Shown: positions 15,806-23,773 of the stretch, one piece after another | How the letters are laid out: the number at the start of each line of letters is the position of its first letter | How positions within the stretch are numbered: position 1 is the stretch's first letter | Source: Chloroflexota bacterium | GTDB taxonomy: Bacteria; Chloroflexota; Dehalococcoidia; Lucifugimonadales; Lucifugimonadaceae | Assembly: GCA_013204555.1 (NCBI GenBank) | Contig: JABMNO010000060.1 | Span: 1 to 39,491 of the forward strand | Direction: 5' to 3' | Length of the DNA: 39,491 bases | Notes under the pieces: model-generated | The model's database searches: none | What the model was told of the DNA's origin: nothing | Seen by the model: the letters and a program-made list of their open reading frames with translations, nothing else | Translations under genes and position numbers: made by a program

Positions 15806-17194
15806 ATGCGGCGAACTCAATCCAGGCTGGCTGACACCACACTCGCTCACATGAGTAAGTACGACATTCCGGGCGTTGCGTTCGCCGTTGTTCGCGATGG
15901 CGAGATCATTCACGAAGACGGCGTTGGCCTTGCGAACGTTGCCACGGGACATCCGGCGGGATCGCGGACTATGTGGCCGATATGTTCGCTGACCAAGTCG
16001 ATGACGTGTACCGCGGTGATGCAGCTAGCTGAGCAGGGACTGATCGATATCGATCAGCCTGTCTCGACCTACTTGCCATCTTGGCGAGTCAAAGATCCCG
16101 ACGCTGGTCCACTGATCACCGCGAAAATGCTGATGCATCACGGAAGTGGGCTGGGGCGCGTTGGCTTTCAGGACCGGGTGCGCCAGGAACCGGTGAATCC
16201 ATATCCGACTCGCGAGTCGCTCATGGAGGCCATCACAACGGCCGACCTGCAGAGTGAGCCGGGGCACTTCTGGGCGTACTCCAACGAGGGATTTGCCACC
16301 TTGGGTCACATCGTGGAAACGGTGAGCGGCGTTCCGCTCGAAGAATATTTCCTAACCCGTGTGTTTGAGCCACTGGGCATGAGTGACACGCGAGTGCACT
16401 TCGCCGATTGGCGAACTGCTCAAGATCGTGTGGTGAACTACATTCGTGAGGAGCTGGGCGAGAAGGCTGATGGCGCACCCCACGGTGCCTACCAGCCCGG
16501 ATTCCTCCCGGAGGACTACCAGACCTATCTCTCCACCGGCGGCATCGTCAGCACCGCACATGACCTGGCCCTCTACCAGGCCGCGGCTATGAACTACGAC
16601 GGTAGTCCGGTGCTGGGTCGCGACGCGCTTGAGCAGATGCAGAGTGCAGCGTTCGAGTACGGCGACACCGGCTGGGGTTACGGCTTTGGATGGTCGGTAT
16701 TCTGGGCCGGTGATACACGAGTAGTTGGTCATGCCGGTGGGATGGTTGGGTTGAACACATTCTCACTGTTCGTACCGGCCGAGCAGTTAGGCGTGGTTGT
16801 TGTCACGAACCGCAGCGAGGCGGGCGCGTTCCAACTCGCCGAGAAGCTGGTCGGCGATGTGCGTGGCACGCCGCTCTGGCGTGACTCCACGGAAGACCCT
16901 CTACCGTTTGAATCTGCCTACGTCGCCTCCACCGACGAATCGCCGTCAGCCTTCGATGGAGACTATGCCCACGGCAACGTTATTGTTCGGATTGAGGGTA
17001 TCGATGGCGACGTGGGGTTCAAGCTGATCAGAGATGGAGTCGAGGAGTTCGAAGACATCGCAACACGCGTTGGGCCAGAGTCTTTTCTATCGCGAAAGAC
17101 CGCTCAGATAATGCAGTTCACGCTTGATGACGACGGCCGAGCGCAAACCCATCTTGAGGGTGGTCTGCTCTGGCAGCGAGTGCCCGGCTCTTGA
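15806..17194 (+). CDS. Serine beta-lactamase-fold hydrolase with C-terminal accessory domain
   Basis: A 462-residue protein of the PF00144 family. Catalytic S61-L-T-K64 lies in ICSLTKSM, the Tyr-x-Asn site is AYSNEGF near 157, and HAG is in VGHAGGMVG near 308. Residues beyond about 365 form an added beta-rich domain of the kind often found on esterases and D-aminopeptidases of this fold. No signal peptide is present. The stop overlaps the start of the following acetyltransferase (TTGA), so both are translated together. The physiological substrate is unknown. Confidence 0.8.
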   Translation: MRRTQSRLADTTLAHMSKYDIPGVAFAVVRDGEIIHEDGVGLANVATGHPAGSRTMWPICSLTKSMTCTAVMQLAEQGLIDIDQPVSTYLPSWRVKDPDAGPLITAKMLMHHGSGLGRVGFQDRVRQEPVNPYPTRESLMEAITTADLQSEPGHFWAYSNEGFATLGHIVETVSGVPLEEYFLTRVFEPLGMSDTRVHFADWRTAQDRVVNYIREELGEKADGAPHGAYQPGFLPEDYQTYLSTGGIVSTAHDLALYQAAAMNYDGSPVLGRDALEQMQSAAFEYGDTGWGYGFGWSVFWAGDTRVVGHAGGMVGLNTFSLFVPAEQLGVVVVTNRSEAGAFQLAEKLVGDVRGTPLWRDSTEDPLPFESAYVASTDESPSAFDGDYAHGNVIVRIEGIDGDVGFKLIRDGVEEFEDIATRVGPESFLSRKTAQIMQFTLDDDGRAQTHLEGGLLWQRVPGS

Positions 17195-17961
17195 GCCTGA
17201 TCGATGAGGTCGCACCGGCTGACCGCGCAAACTTGGCCGCGCTGTTTGCAGACCCACGACCACTGAGTCCCGGCGTCGACATGGTGTTGGAAGGGCTCGG
17301 TGGTGCTGCATTCGTGGATGACGCTACAGCACCAAATTCCGCGTCGTTAACGTTGGGCAGCTACGCGTACTTCGGCGGTGACGCATCCTCGGACGGCGCT
17401 AACGGGCTCGTGGACCTTCTGGACGATGGATCGCGTCTCATGGTTGGCGATCAGAGGTGGATTAACCTCGCCATCACCCGGTTCGCCGGAGTTGAGCGGC
17501 TGCATCGGATGACGTTTTCAAGAGATGCACTGAACATCGACATTCTGCGGCAGCAATCCCATCGTATTTCAGATACCACTCAGATCGTCCCTGTTGGTCT
17601 TGACCTCGCCCGGCAGATGATGTCAGACGTCGATGAGAGCCTGATTGGCGTGTTCCCCGATCCTGAGGCGTTTATCCGGGGTGGGATGGGTTATGTGGCG
17701 GTCCGGGGCGAGAAAGTCATCTGCGGTGCTACCTCGGCAATGATGTCTGCCGATGCAATTGAGATTCAGATCACCACTGCCGATAACGCCCAGCGACAGG
17801 GTCTCGCGACTGCTGTGTCGGCTACGTTGATTGTGGAGTGCCTTGAGCGTGGCATCGAGCCACACTGGTCGACCACCAACGATCCCTCCCGGGGTCTAGC
17901 GGAGAAGCTTGGGTATGTGATGAACGGCGCGCATGAGACATTGGTGCGGTCGAAAGGCTAA
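17191..17961 (+). CDS. GNAT acetyltransferase with a long N-terminal domain
   Basis: A 256-residue protein. The C-terminal ~110 residues read as a GNAT fold: GGMGYVAVRGEKVICGATSA, then IEIQITTADNAQRQGLATAV with the acetyl-CoA loop Q-R-Q-G-L-A, then WSTTNDPSRGLAEKLGY. The N-terminal half is shared with GNAT_acetyltran (PF12746)-type proteins and contains LMVGDQRWINLAI. The TTG start overlaps the upstream TGA by four bases, which points to translational coupling with the esterase. Such pairs could act on the same small molecule, but that is speculation. Confidence 0.7.
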   Translation: MSLIDEVAPADRANLAALFADPRPLSPGVDMVLEGLGGAAFVDDATAPNSASLTLGSYAYFGGDASSDGANGLVDLLDDGSRLMVGDQRWINLAITRFAGVERLHRMTFSRDALNIDILRQQSHRISDTTQIVPVGLDLARQMMSDVDESLIGVFPDPEAFIRGGMGYVAVRGEKVICGATSAMMSADAIEIQITTADNAQRQGLATAVSATLIVECLERGIEPHWSTTNDPSRGLAEKLGYVMNGAHETLVRSKG

Positions 17962-17999
17962 CCGCTGGCCCCGGCACTGAGGAACGCAACCACGCTTCG

Positions 18000-18488
18000 C
18001 TAGCCAGCGGCTCCGTCAGCGCCGGATTCATACGAGAGTTGATCGGTGGCGTCTATGGCTTCTCTCCGCGCCGAGCGCTCGGCTGTAACTGTCGAAAACA
18101 GCAACAGCACGGTGATGATCCCTGATGCGACACAGTACGGGCAGATCGCCTCGATCACAAAGATCTCAATCGTCGTCAGATAGATAGAAGAAACAACTCC
18201 AAGCAATGCGATCGAGATCAATCCCAGGCCAAGTCGCTCTGATAGGTTCTGACCGACCGCGACCAGATTGCCAAGAAGAAGAGCTCCGTAGAGCGTCATC
18301 CCGGCAAGTGAAAGCGGGATGCCGAACAACATGGCGTACTTGCTGTTGATGACCGTGTGACAGTCACCAACTCCCCCGCAGGCCGGGGCAGTATCTGCAT
18401 AGTGCGAGACTGTCAGGTAAGAAGTTATCGCGAGGCCAGCCAGTGCAAGGACTGCGCCAGCGGCATACCAGTGGCCTCTGGCTGACAT
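18000..18488 (-). CDS. Vitamin K epoxide reductase (VKOR) family membrane protein
   Basis: A protein of about 162 residues with four to five membrane helices. The loop cysteines C37 and C43 (ACGGVGDC) and the active-site pair C116-P-Y-C119 are all present, as in bacterial VKORs that reoxidise DsbA-like proteins using quinone. I chose ATG 18488, four bases past the stop of the DsbA-like gene; starts at 18530 or 18548 would overlap that gene. The gene order DsbA-like then VKOR fits a complete disulfide-forming pair on the outer face of the membrane. Confidence 0.85.
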   Translation of the reverse strand: MSARGHWYAAGAVLALAGLAITSYLTVSHYADTAPACGGVGDCHTVINSKYAMLFGIPLSLAGMTLYGALLLGNLVAVGQNLSERLGLGLISIALLGVVSSIYLTTIEIFVIEAICPYCVASGIITVLLLFSTVTAERSARREAIDATDQLSYESGADGAAG

Positions 18489-18492
18489 ACGA

Positions 18493-19212
18493 CTAGTCCA
18501 ATGCCGCCAGGATGAAATTCTCATATTCATCGTAGCTCCGGAGCCCATTCAGCCGCTGTCCGTTGATGAACATGGTGGGAGTTGACTTCACTCCCTCGTT
18601 CAAACCGAACTGATGGTCCAGTTCCACGCGCTCGGCCATTTCGCCCGACGCCAGGCAAGCGTTGAAACGATCTGTATCAACTCCCACCACAGTTGCTGTG
18701 GTTCGGATACCTTCTTCGCTGAATGCGTCATTGGGAGAGATTTCCGAGAATTCAAAGAACGCGTCATGGAACTCCCAGAACCTGCCCTGATCGCCAGCAC
18801 ACTCCGATGCCTGAGCGATCAGTTCGGAGCCTCCCCCGAGAATTGGGAAATGTGCGAACACGAACTGTACGAGATCCGCCGCCACGAACTCCTCAATGAT
18901 CCGTCGCCCTGACCCGAGGGCGAAATCTCTACAGAACCCTCACTGGAAGTCGCCGAATTCAACGATGGTCACCGGCGCGGCCGCCGACCCGATGCGATGC
19001 CCGAATGTGATGTCACCTCCGGCCAGGGCCGTCGATAGACCTTCATCCGGGCCACTCCCAGACGAGGCTATGACCACAGCAACAATAGCGGCAGCGATCA
19101 CGAGAATCCCAACACTCAGAAGTGCGTAAGTTTGGCGGGCGAATCCTGAAACGCGCCGGGACTCTCCGCTCGTTCGTGATCCCCGCTCCGTTTTATTTCG
19201 TTTTCGGCTCAA
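18493..19212 (-). CDS. DsbA-like thiol oxidoreductase, probable selenoprotein (U-G-F-C active site)
   Basis: Read through one in-frame TGA at 18942-18940, this is a 239-residue protein. A basic N-tail and one membrane helix (about 28-51) anchor a thioredoxin-like domain. Before the TGA is APVTIVEFGDFQ, which in DsbA-type proteins is always followed by C-x-x-C. Here the next codons are TGA-Gly-Phe-Cys, so TGA occupies the first active-site cysteine. Downstream sequence stays in frame and conserved, through STPTMFINGQRLNG with the cis-proline. A SECIS-like stem-loop follows the TGA by 16 bases. The start is TTG 19212 behind GAGGAG. It should introduce or isomerise disulfides, with VKOR encoded next as its oxidant. 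Read without Sec it would look like two split genes. Confidence 0.85.
18904..18923 (-). promoter_or_regulatory. SECIS-like stem-loop after the DsbA-like TGA
   Basis: On the minus strand TCGCCCT pairs perfectly with AGGGCGA (7 bp) around the six-base loop CGGGTC, starting 16 bases after the TGA. The E. coli fdhF SECIS has its apical loop at a comparable distance, and its loop also contains GGUC, the part bound by SelB. Geometry and loop both fit bacterial SECIS elements. Confidence 0.75.
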
Positions 19213-19462
19213 CCAGTTCTGCTCCTCAGATCACTACGGGCCACGATAGCTATCCGCTCACGAATGATCATAAAGGCATGGGCATGATGAATTCGTTAGT
19301 GGATGGCGCAAGATATAGTTTCCGCATGTCATTAAAACAGCCATCGACGACCGGCGAATCACAATGCTGGAGATGGAGCCAAAATAGCGCCACCACCATG
19401 ATCACATGCAGCGAGCGTGAGTCTGAAACCGGTACAACAGTTGCGGTGCTGAATGTCGCTGA

Positions 19463-20368
19463 ATGATTGATTGGATTGCGCCGGCGCTCCTGAGCCCATT
19501 CCTGTTTTCGATCGTCACTCTGATCGATAAGCGGGTACTGTCCGAGTTCAAGATCCCGTTCGCCAGCTTCAACCTGTTTGTTGGCGGTAGCCAGGGAACA
19601 ATCGGGCTGATCATTCTGATCGCATCGCCACTGTCGGGGGCTGATCTACTGACTGTGTTCAGCGGTCTCAGCATTGGCATGCTCCAGGGTCTGGGGCTCG
19701 TGCTGATGTTCTGGATGCTCAACCGAGAGGATCCGTCACGCGTGGTTCCGGCTATGCAGACCTCGCCCATATTTGTTGCACTTCTTGCGTGGCCGCTTTT
19801 TGGTGAACAGTTGTCCGCGCTGCAGTGGGTGGCAGTCGTACTGGCGGTTGGCGGAGGAGCACTCGCCTCCGTGAACCTTGGAAATCGGGCGTCTGGACCG
19901 CTGTTTCGCCCAATATTTCTGCTGCTTATCTTCAGCGCTATGACGATGGCTACATCTCAGTTGATCACCAAATCAGTATCCGACGATCTCGCCACGACGC
20001 ACATCGTTGCCCTCCGCGGACTTGGACTGTTCATCGTGATGTGGACGATCTTTGCCCGACCAGAGTCGATTCGTGGGCTGATTCGGTTTCTCAGCAACCG
20101 GCGACAGGCCCCCTGGCTAATCCTTGCGGAGGGAGTGATGCCGTTCGCTGGGCATCTCCTCATTGTGACAGCGATCTCCCGCGGGCCTGTTTCTCTTGTT
20201 GCAGCCCTGTGGGGCACGCGACCTATATGGGTATTCCTGGGAAGTCTGATCGGCTCTAGGGTCGCGCCAAAACTGATCTACGAAGAGTTCACCCGCCAGG
20301 ACCTACCGCTGAAGTTGGCCTCAGCGGTGATGGTGACCGTGGCGATTGTGCTTATTTCGACCAGCTAG
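19463..20368 (+). CDS. EamA/DMT-superfamily transporter
   Basis: A 301-residue membrane protein with about ten hydrophobic helices in two five-helix halves. The first half ends with PAMQTSPIFVALLAWPLFGE and LSALQWVAVVLAVGGGALAS, the usual EamA pattern. The second half contains PVSLVAALWGTRPIWVFLGS. Members move amino acids, nucleosides or other metabolites; the substrate is not deducible. It is divergent from the DsbA/VKOR operon, and the ~250 bases between them hold both promoters. No clear ribosome site precedes the ATG. Confidence 0.8.
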   Translation: MIDWIAPALLSPFLFSIVTLIDKRVLSEFKIPFASFNLFVGGSQGTIGLIILIASPLSGADLLTVFSGLSIGMLQGLGLVLMFWMLNREDPSRVVPAMQTSPIFVALLAWPLFGEQLSALQWVAVVLAVGGGALASVNLGNRASGPLFRPIFLLLIFSAMTMATSQLITKSVSDDLATTHIVALRGLGLFIVMWTIFARPESIRGLIRFLSNRRQAPWLILAEGVMPFAGHLLIVTAISRGPVSLVAALWGTRPIWVFLGSLIGSRVAPKLIYEEFTRQDLPLKLASAVMVTVAIVLISTS

Positions 20369-20379
20369 GCCGATGGCCG

Positions 20380-20676
20380 CTATGCCATCTCGCTAAACAG
20401 TTGCTCCCCATTGAGCACGGTTGGCGGACCATCGATCAGGTGCCGAAGGTTCGCGTCCACCCACTCACGGGCCTTTTCGACCAGGACATTGGTGCCTTCT
20501 TCAGTTTCATAGGCGGTGATTGTTGCAACAGCGTAGTTGCTAGAGTCGATCAAGCGATAGGCGTGAAACCCCGGAATACTTCGCATGATTGGCACGAACT
20601 CGTTCTCGATTTTCGCAAGGGTCTCGGCGTCCAGTTTCTCTACATTGGCTTTGTATTGACGAACAGAAAAGTGCAT
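20380..20676 (-). CDS. Small ABM-like (dimeric alpha-beta barrel) protein
   Basis: A 98-residue protein starting MHFSVRQYKA and containing FVPIMRSIPGFHAYRLIDSS and an AVATITAYET strand. This matches the ferredoxin-like dimeric barrel of antibiotic-biosynthesis-monooxygenase-like proteins, many of which have no known activity. The usual catalytic residues cannot be judged at this length. It converges with the transporter gene, 11 bases apart. Confidence 0.65.
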   Translation of the reverse strand: MHFSVRQYKANVEKLDAETLAKIENEFVPIMRSIPGFHAYRLIDSSNYAVATITAYETEEGTNVLVEKAREWVDANLRHLIDGPPTVLNGEQLFSEMA

Positions 20677-20922
20677 TGAGCGTCTCTAATTCCGGCTTGA
20701 ATTTCTTTGGGCTACTGGAGGGCAATACTAGCCGCATGATCACTAAGCGACCAGCAAGATCACCTCATCGCCAGTACTCCTCACATAACGCTTACGCGAG
20801 ATGAGAATCTGTTCACGTTCGTACCGCTGACAATATGGTTCAATCATCATCGGAACTTGGCCGAATGGCGCAATGGTGACCGTCGGTGGATGATCTCGGG
20901 ACGCCCGTCTGAGGAGTAGAAA

Positions 20923-21843
20923 TTGTTCTCGCGGATTGTTCTTTCACTCGATGGATCTGATATCTCAGAACAGGCCATACCGATCACGATCAGCCTTGCC
21001 AAGGCCCTGTCTCTACCAGTGACGCTGGTTGAAGTCGCAAATAAGCGCTCATCGTCGGCTATCGACCCAACTCGCCTGCTACCAGTCCCTGGTATCCAGA
21101 AGAATCTTGAAGGGGAGGCGGCGAACTATCTCGCTGAGACCGCCAACTCGTTCCGAGACCAGGGGGTGCAGTCTGTCCGGGAAGCTCTGAGAAGCGGAGA
21201 TGTGGCCGGGGAGATCATGAAAGAAGCTGACGAGGGCGAGTCAGCCTTGATCGTGATGGCGACCCACGGTAGGGCGGGCGTTTCTCGATGGACGTTGGGC
21301 AGCGTTTGTGACCGAATTATCCGACACTCTGAATCACCCGTTCTGGCAATTCGAGCTCACTCTGAAGAAGGCGCAGAATCCCCACCGTCCGATGTAACTC
21401 GCCTCGTGGTGCCACTCGATGGGTCAGAACTTGGCGAGCAGATCTTGCCTGTTGTCACTGATCTCGCTCGATCACTGAATGTCCCCGTAGCGCTGATACA
21501 GGTCGGCGAAGTGGCGGATCTGAATAAAGGCTACTGGCCTGATGACGCTGACGATGCCCGGAAACTCGACGAAGATGCGAAGGCCTATCTGGAACATCAA
21601 GCAGCGCGCTTAAGTGCACTGGGCGTCATTTCAGTTGAGGTGGTAATGCTCCACGGAGACAAGGCGGACAAGATACTCAGTTTTGCGGCGGAGAAAACCG
21701 GCACATTGCTGGCGATGACCACCCACGGTCGTTCGGGCGTCGCACGATGGGCACTCGGAGGCGTGGCCGATCGCGTGATCCGACATTCCGAGTGCCCAAC
21801 ACTCGTTATCCGCGCGAAAATCGCGGAAGAAAAACATGGCTGA
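20923..21843 (+). CDS. Universal stress protein, two tandem UspA domains
   Basis: A 306-residue protein made of two UspA domains (about 1-145 and 155-300). Each starts with a strand then DGS (VLSLDGSD, VVPLDGSE), and each ends with the nucleotide-binding run ATHGRAGVSRWTLGSVCDRI or TTHGRSGVARWALGGVADRV. The G-x2-G-x9-G(S/T) pattern is present, so ATP binding is likely. The TTG start follows GAGGAG by six bases, which fixes it. Such proteins aid survival under stress or starvation. Confidence 0.9.
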   Translation: MFSRIVLSLDGSDISEQAIPITISLAKALSLPVTLVEVANKRSSSAIDPTRLLPVPGIQKNLEGEAANYLAETANSFRDQGVQSVREALRSGDVAGEIMKEADEGESALIVMATHGRAGVSRWTLGSVCDRIIRHSESPVLAIRAHSEEGAESPPSDVTRLVVPLDGSELGEQILPVVTDLARSLNVPVALIQVGEVADLNKGYWPDDADDARKLDEDAKAYLEHQAARLSALGVISVEVVMLHGDKADKILSFAAEKTGTLLAMTTHGRSGVARWALGGVADRVIRHSECPTLVIRAKIAEEKHG

Positions 21844-21852
21844 TCCGCTGAA

Positions 21853-22641
21853 TTAGCGCCTGAACCCGCCTTCAGAATTGATCACCTGACCTGTGATCCA
21901 CCGGGCATCATCTGAGCAGAGCCACGCGATCAGCCGGGCAGCATCGTCTGGCTGACCCCACTCATTTCCTGGGAACTTCTGCCGCGTACTCTCGTGTTCA
22001 GCCGGGGTAGCGTAGCCGGTGTCTATCGGACCGGGATTGACGGTGTTGACTGTTATCCCGCTATCCATCAGAGCGTCGCTCAAACTCTCAGTCATTGAGG
22101 CTATCGCCCCTTTCGATGCGGCATACGCGAGTTCGCGGCGCATGGAACCTAAATCCTGGCCCGACGTCATCATGATCACCCGGCCACCGGGTCCGGGTTC
22201 ACGCTGATTGGCGAACTCTTGAATTAGCATCAGAGAGGCACGAACGTTCACCGACATAATGTAGTCCGTGTCATCGTCGGTGAGCTGGCCCACACCTTGA
22301 TTTACATGAGCGGCGTGATTTAGAACAAGAATGTCCACCTGATCGAAGTCTCTCCGAGTCTCATCGAACACGGCCCCAGCCGACCCTTTGAGCGACAAGT
22401 CAACTTCGATTGGAGCGACGGAATTCCCGAGATCGGCCAACGCTTGAGCCAGCGGCCGTCCAGCATCGGCGTTCCCATCCCAGTAAGGCTGTCGCTGATC
22501 GTATTCAACGAACGAGTGGATCGCGAGACTCGCGCCCATCTCACCCAGCCGTTTCGCAATCGCGAACCCAATGCCCTGTGGGCGCGTGACTCCAGTTACC
22601 AGCGCCACTCGACCGGCAAGTGGCGAATCATTCGGGTACAT
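21853..22641 (-). CDS. Short-chain dehydrogenase/reductase
   Basis: A protein of about 262 residues. The cofactor loop is TGVTRPQGIGFAIA, which resembles the extended loop of enoyl-reductase-like or atypical SDRs. NHAA stands where most SDRs have NNAG. The catalytic YAASK and the Ser in MTSG are present, and NTVNPGPIDTGY follows. The C-terminal WITGQVINSEGGF is typical. ATG 22641 is preferred to 22668 because GAGGAGG lies five bases before it. It is encoded 110 bases downstream of the OsmC-like selenoprotein and converges with the universal stress gene. The substrate is unknown. Confidence 0.85.
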   Translation of the reverse strand: MYPNDSPLAGRVALVTGVTRPQGIGFAIAKRLGEMGASLAIHSFVEYDQRQPYWDGNADAGRPLAQALADLGNSVAPIEVDLSLKGSAGAVFDETRRDFDQVDILVLNHAAHVNQGVGQLTDDDTDYIMSVNVRASLMLIQEFANQREPGPGGRVIMMTSGQDLGSMRRELAYAASKGAIASMTESLSDALMDSGITVNTVNPGPIDTGYATPAEHESTRQKFPGNEWGQPDDAARLIAWLCSDDARWITGQVINSEGGFRR

Positions 22642-22751
22642 ATAGACCTCCTCAAACTCAGGCTTCAAACCAGCTATGTAGTGAGGTCTACTTGTCCCCC
22701 ATGGTCACTCTCCATCTTTTGCGTTTATATGCCAGCTTCGCTGAGTGCCAG

Positions 22752-23228
22752 TTATGCTGCCTCTATCTGCAACTCAGTCGTGATATCGATCGCCTTGTAG
22801 ATCGACCGGTAGACAGGGCAGTTGTCCGCGTGAATGCGGTGTGCCCGTTCCGCCGCTTCTCGCTTGTCTGGATTGCTCAGCTTCAGCTTGTACGTGACGT
22901 GAATCCTCTTGATAACAAGGACGTTACCTTCTTTTTCGATCTCGCCAACCGTATCCGAGCCGTAGGTCTCCGGGTTCGCCGGTATTTCGCGCGCCTCAAG
23001 GGCGCCGCCAAGTGTTCCGGTTAGTCAGCCAGCGGCGGCTGAAACCACATAGTCCAACGTTGTGGCGTGGACCGGCAGCGAGCCAGGCTCAACCCCGTAG
23101 TGCTCAGCGACCTCCGAATGAACGCTGAACCACACGGGTTCTGTCTCACCGGGAATAGTTGCCTTACGCAGAGGACCACGGACTCGCTCGATGTGCACGT
23201 TGGAGCGGTATACCACTTCATCAGACAT
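22752..23228 (-). CDS. OsmC-like peroxidase, probable selenoprotein
   Basis: Read through one in-frame TGA at 23027-23025, this is a 158-residue OsmC/Ohr-fold protein. HATTLDYVVSAAAG leads directly into the TGA, then LTGTLGGALEARE follows; in the family this position holds the peroxidatic cysteine at the start of the central helix. The second conserved cysteine is intact (C137 in HADNCPVYRS). The frame stays open and conserved after the TGA to a TAA at 22754-22752. GGGAG precedes the ATG. OsmC-like proteins reduce hydroperoxides through this cysteine, and Sec would make it more reactive. OsmC-like selenoproteins have been reported from marine metagenomes. Without Sec it would be miscalled as a 67-residue protein. 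Confidence 0.85.
22989..23008 (-). promoter_or_regulatory. Candidate SECIS hairpin after the OsmC-like TGA
   Basis: On the minus strand GCGCC pairs with GGCGC around the loop CTTGA, beginning 19 bases after the TGA. Allowing one bulged G on the 5' side adds two more pairs (GC with GC). A 5'-side bulge is also a feature of the fdhF SECIS. The loop is less typical than the DsbA one, so this call is weaker than the selenocysteine call itself. Confidence 0.5.
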
Positions 23229-23282
23229 TGTTTTGCTCCCAGACGATCTCGTCTGCCCATTTCGATTTGTTCGCGGCTGATC

Positions 23283-23744
23283 TTACCGTCGGACCAGGAG
23301 AACCGGTGCGACCGCAGAGCGGACGACCTTATCTGCCACGCTACCCAGTACAGCGCGTTTCAGTCCGCTGCGGCCCCTGGTACTCATGACGATCAGGTCG
23401 ATTTTCTTGAGCCGTGCGGTTTTGAGAATAATCTCCGCTGCGTCGCCTGATTCGACCACAATTTCGGTTGTGATGCCGGCCTGCTCGAACTTTCGGCGAT
23501 GACCGTTCAGTTGATCGCGAGCCTTTCTGGTATTCAGGCCCATCTCATGTTCTGCAGCTTCAAATGCAAGCAGGCCGAAGTCTGCAGCCATGGCGTGCCT
23601 TGAGCCCAGCGGTGGCGCAACCGGCTCAATAACTCTGAGTATCACCACTCGCGATTCGAACTTGGCGGCAATAGCCTCCGCATGCACAATCGCGTGGTTA
23701 GATGCTCGGGAGCCATCAAGCGTAATCAGGATCGCCTTGTACAT
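23283..23744 (-). CDS. Universal stress protein, single UspA domain
   Basis: A protein of about 153 residues. MYKAILITLDGSRASNHAIV opens the UspA fold and VMSTRGRSGLKRAVLGSVAD gives the ATP-binding loop. The ATG at 23744 follows GGAG by eight bases and matches the family start; the frame is open further upstream but the added 17 residues are not family-like. It follows the UxuA-like gene by about 30 bases and precedes the OsmC-like gene by 54 bases, consistent with one stress-linked transcript. Confidence 0.85.
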   Translation of the reverse strand: MYKAILITLDGSRASNHAIVHAEAIAAKFESRVVILRVIEPVAPPLGSRHAMAADFGLLAFEAAEHEMGLNTRKARDQLNGHRRKFEQAGITTEIVVESGDAAEIILKTARLKKIDLIVMSTRGRSGLKRAVLGSVADKVVRSAVAPVLLVRR

Positions 23745-23773
23745 TCTTTCGGCTCCGCCCTCATCTCCGTTGG

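Noticed and set aside
8113..17194. The two beta-lactamase-fold proteins as antibiotic resistance genes
   Set aside because: Both lack signal peptides and look like the broad PF00144 esterase/peptidase group, in which beta-lactam hydrolysis is uncommon.
18493..19212. Two separate genes: a short membrane protein and a truncated thioredoxin-like protein
   Set aside because: Both halves are in one frame, separated only by a TGA at the exact CxxC cysteine, and together give a normal DsbA-like length. A SECIS-like hairpin follows, so one selenoprotein gene explains the data better.
23025..23228. A stand-alone 67-residue protein ending at the TGA
   Set aside because: The frame continues with a conserved OsmC C-terminal half, including the second catalytic Cys, so the TGA is best read as Sec.
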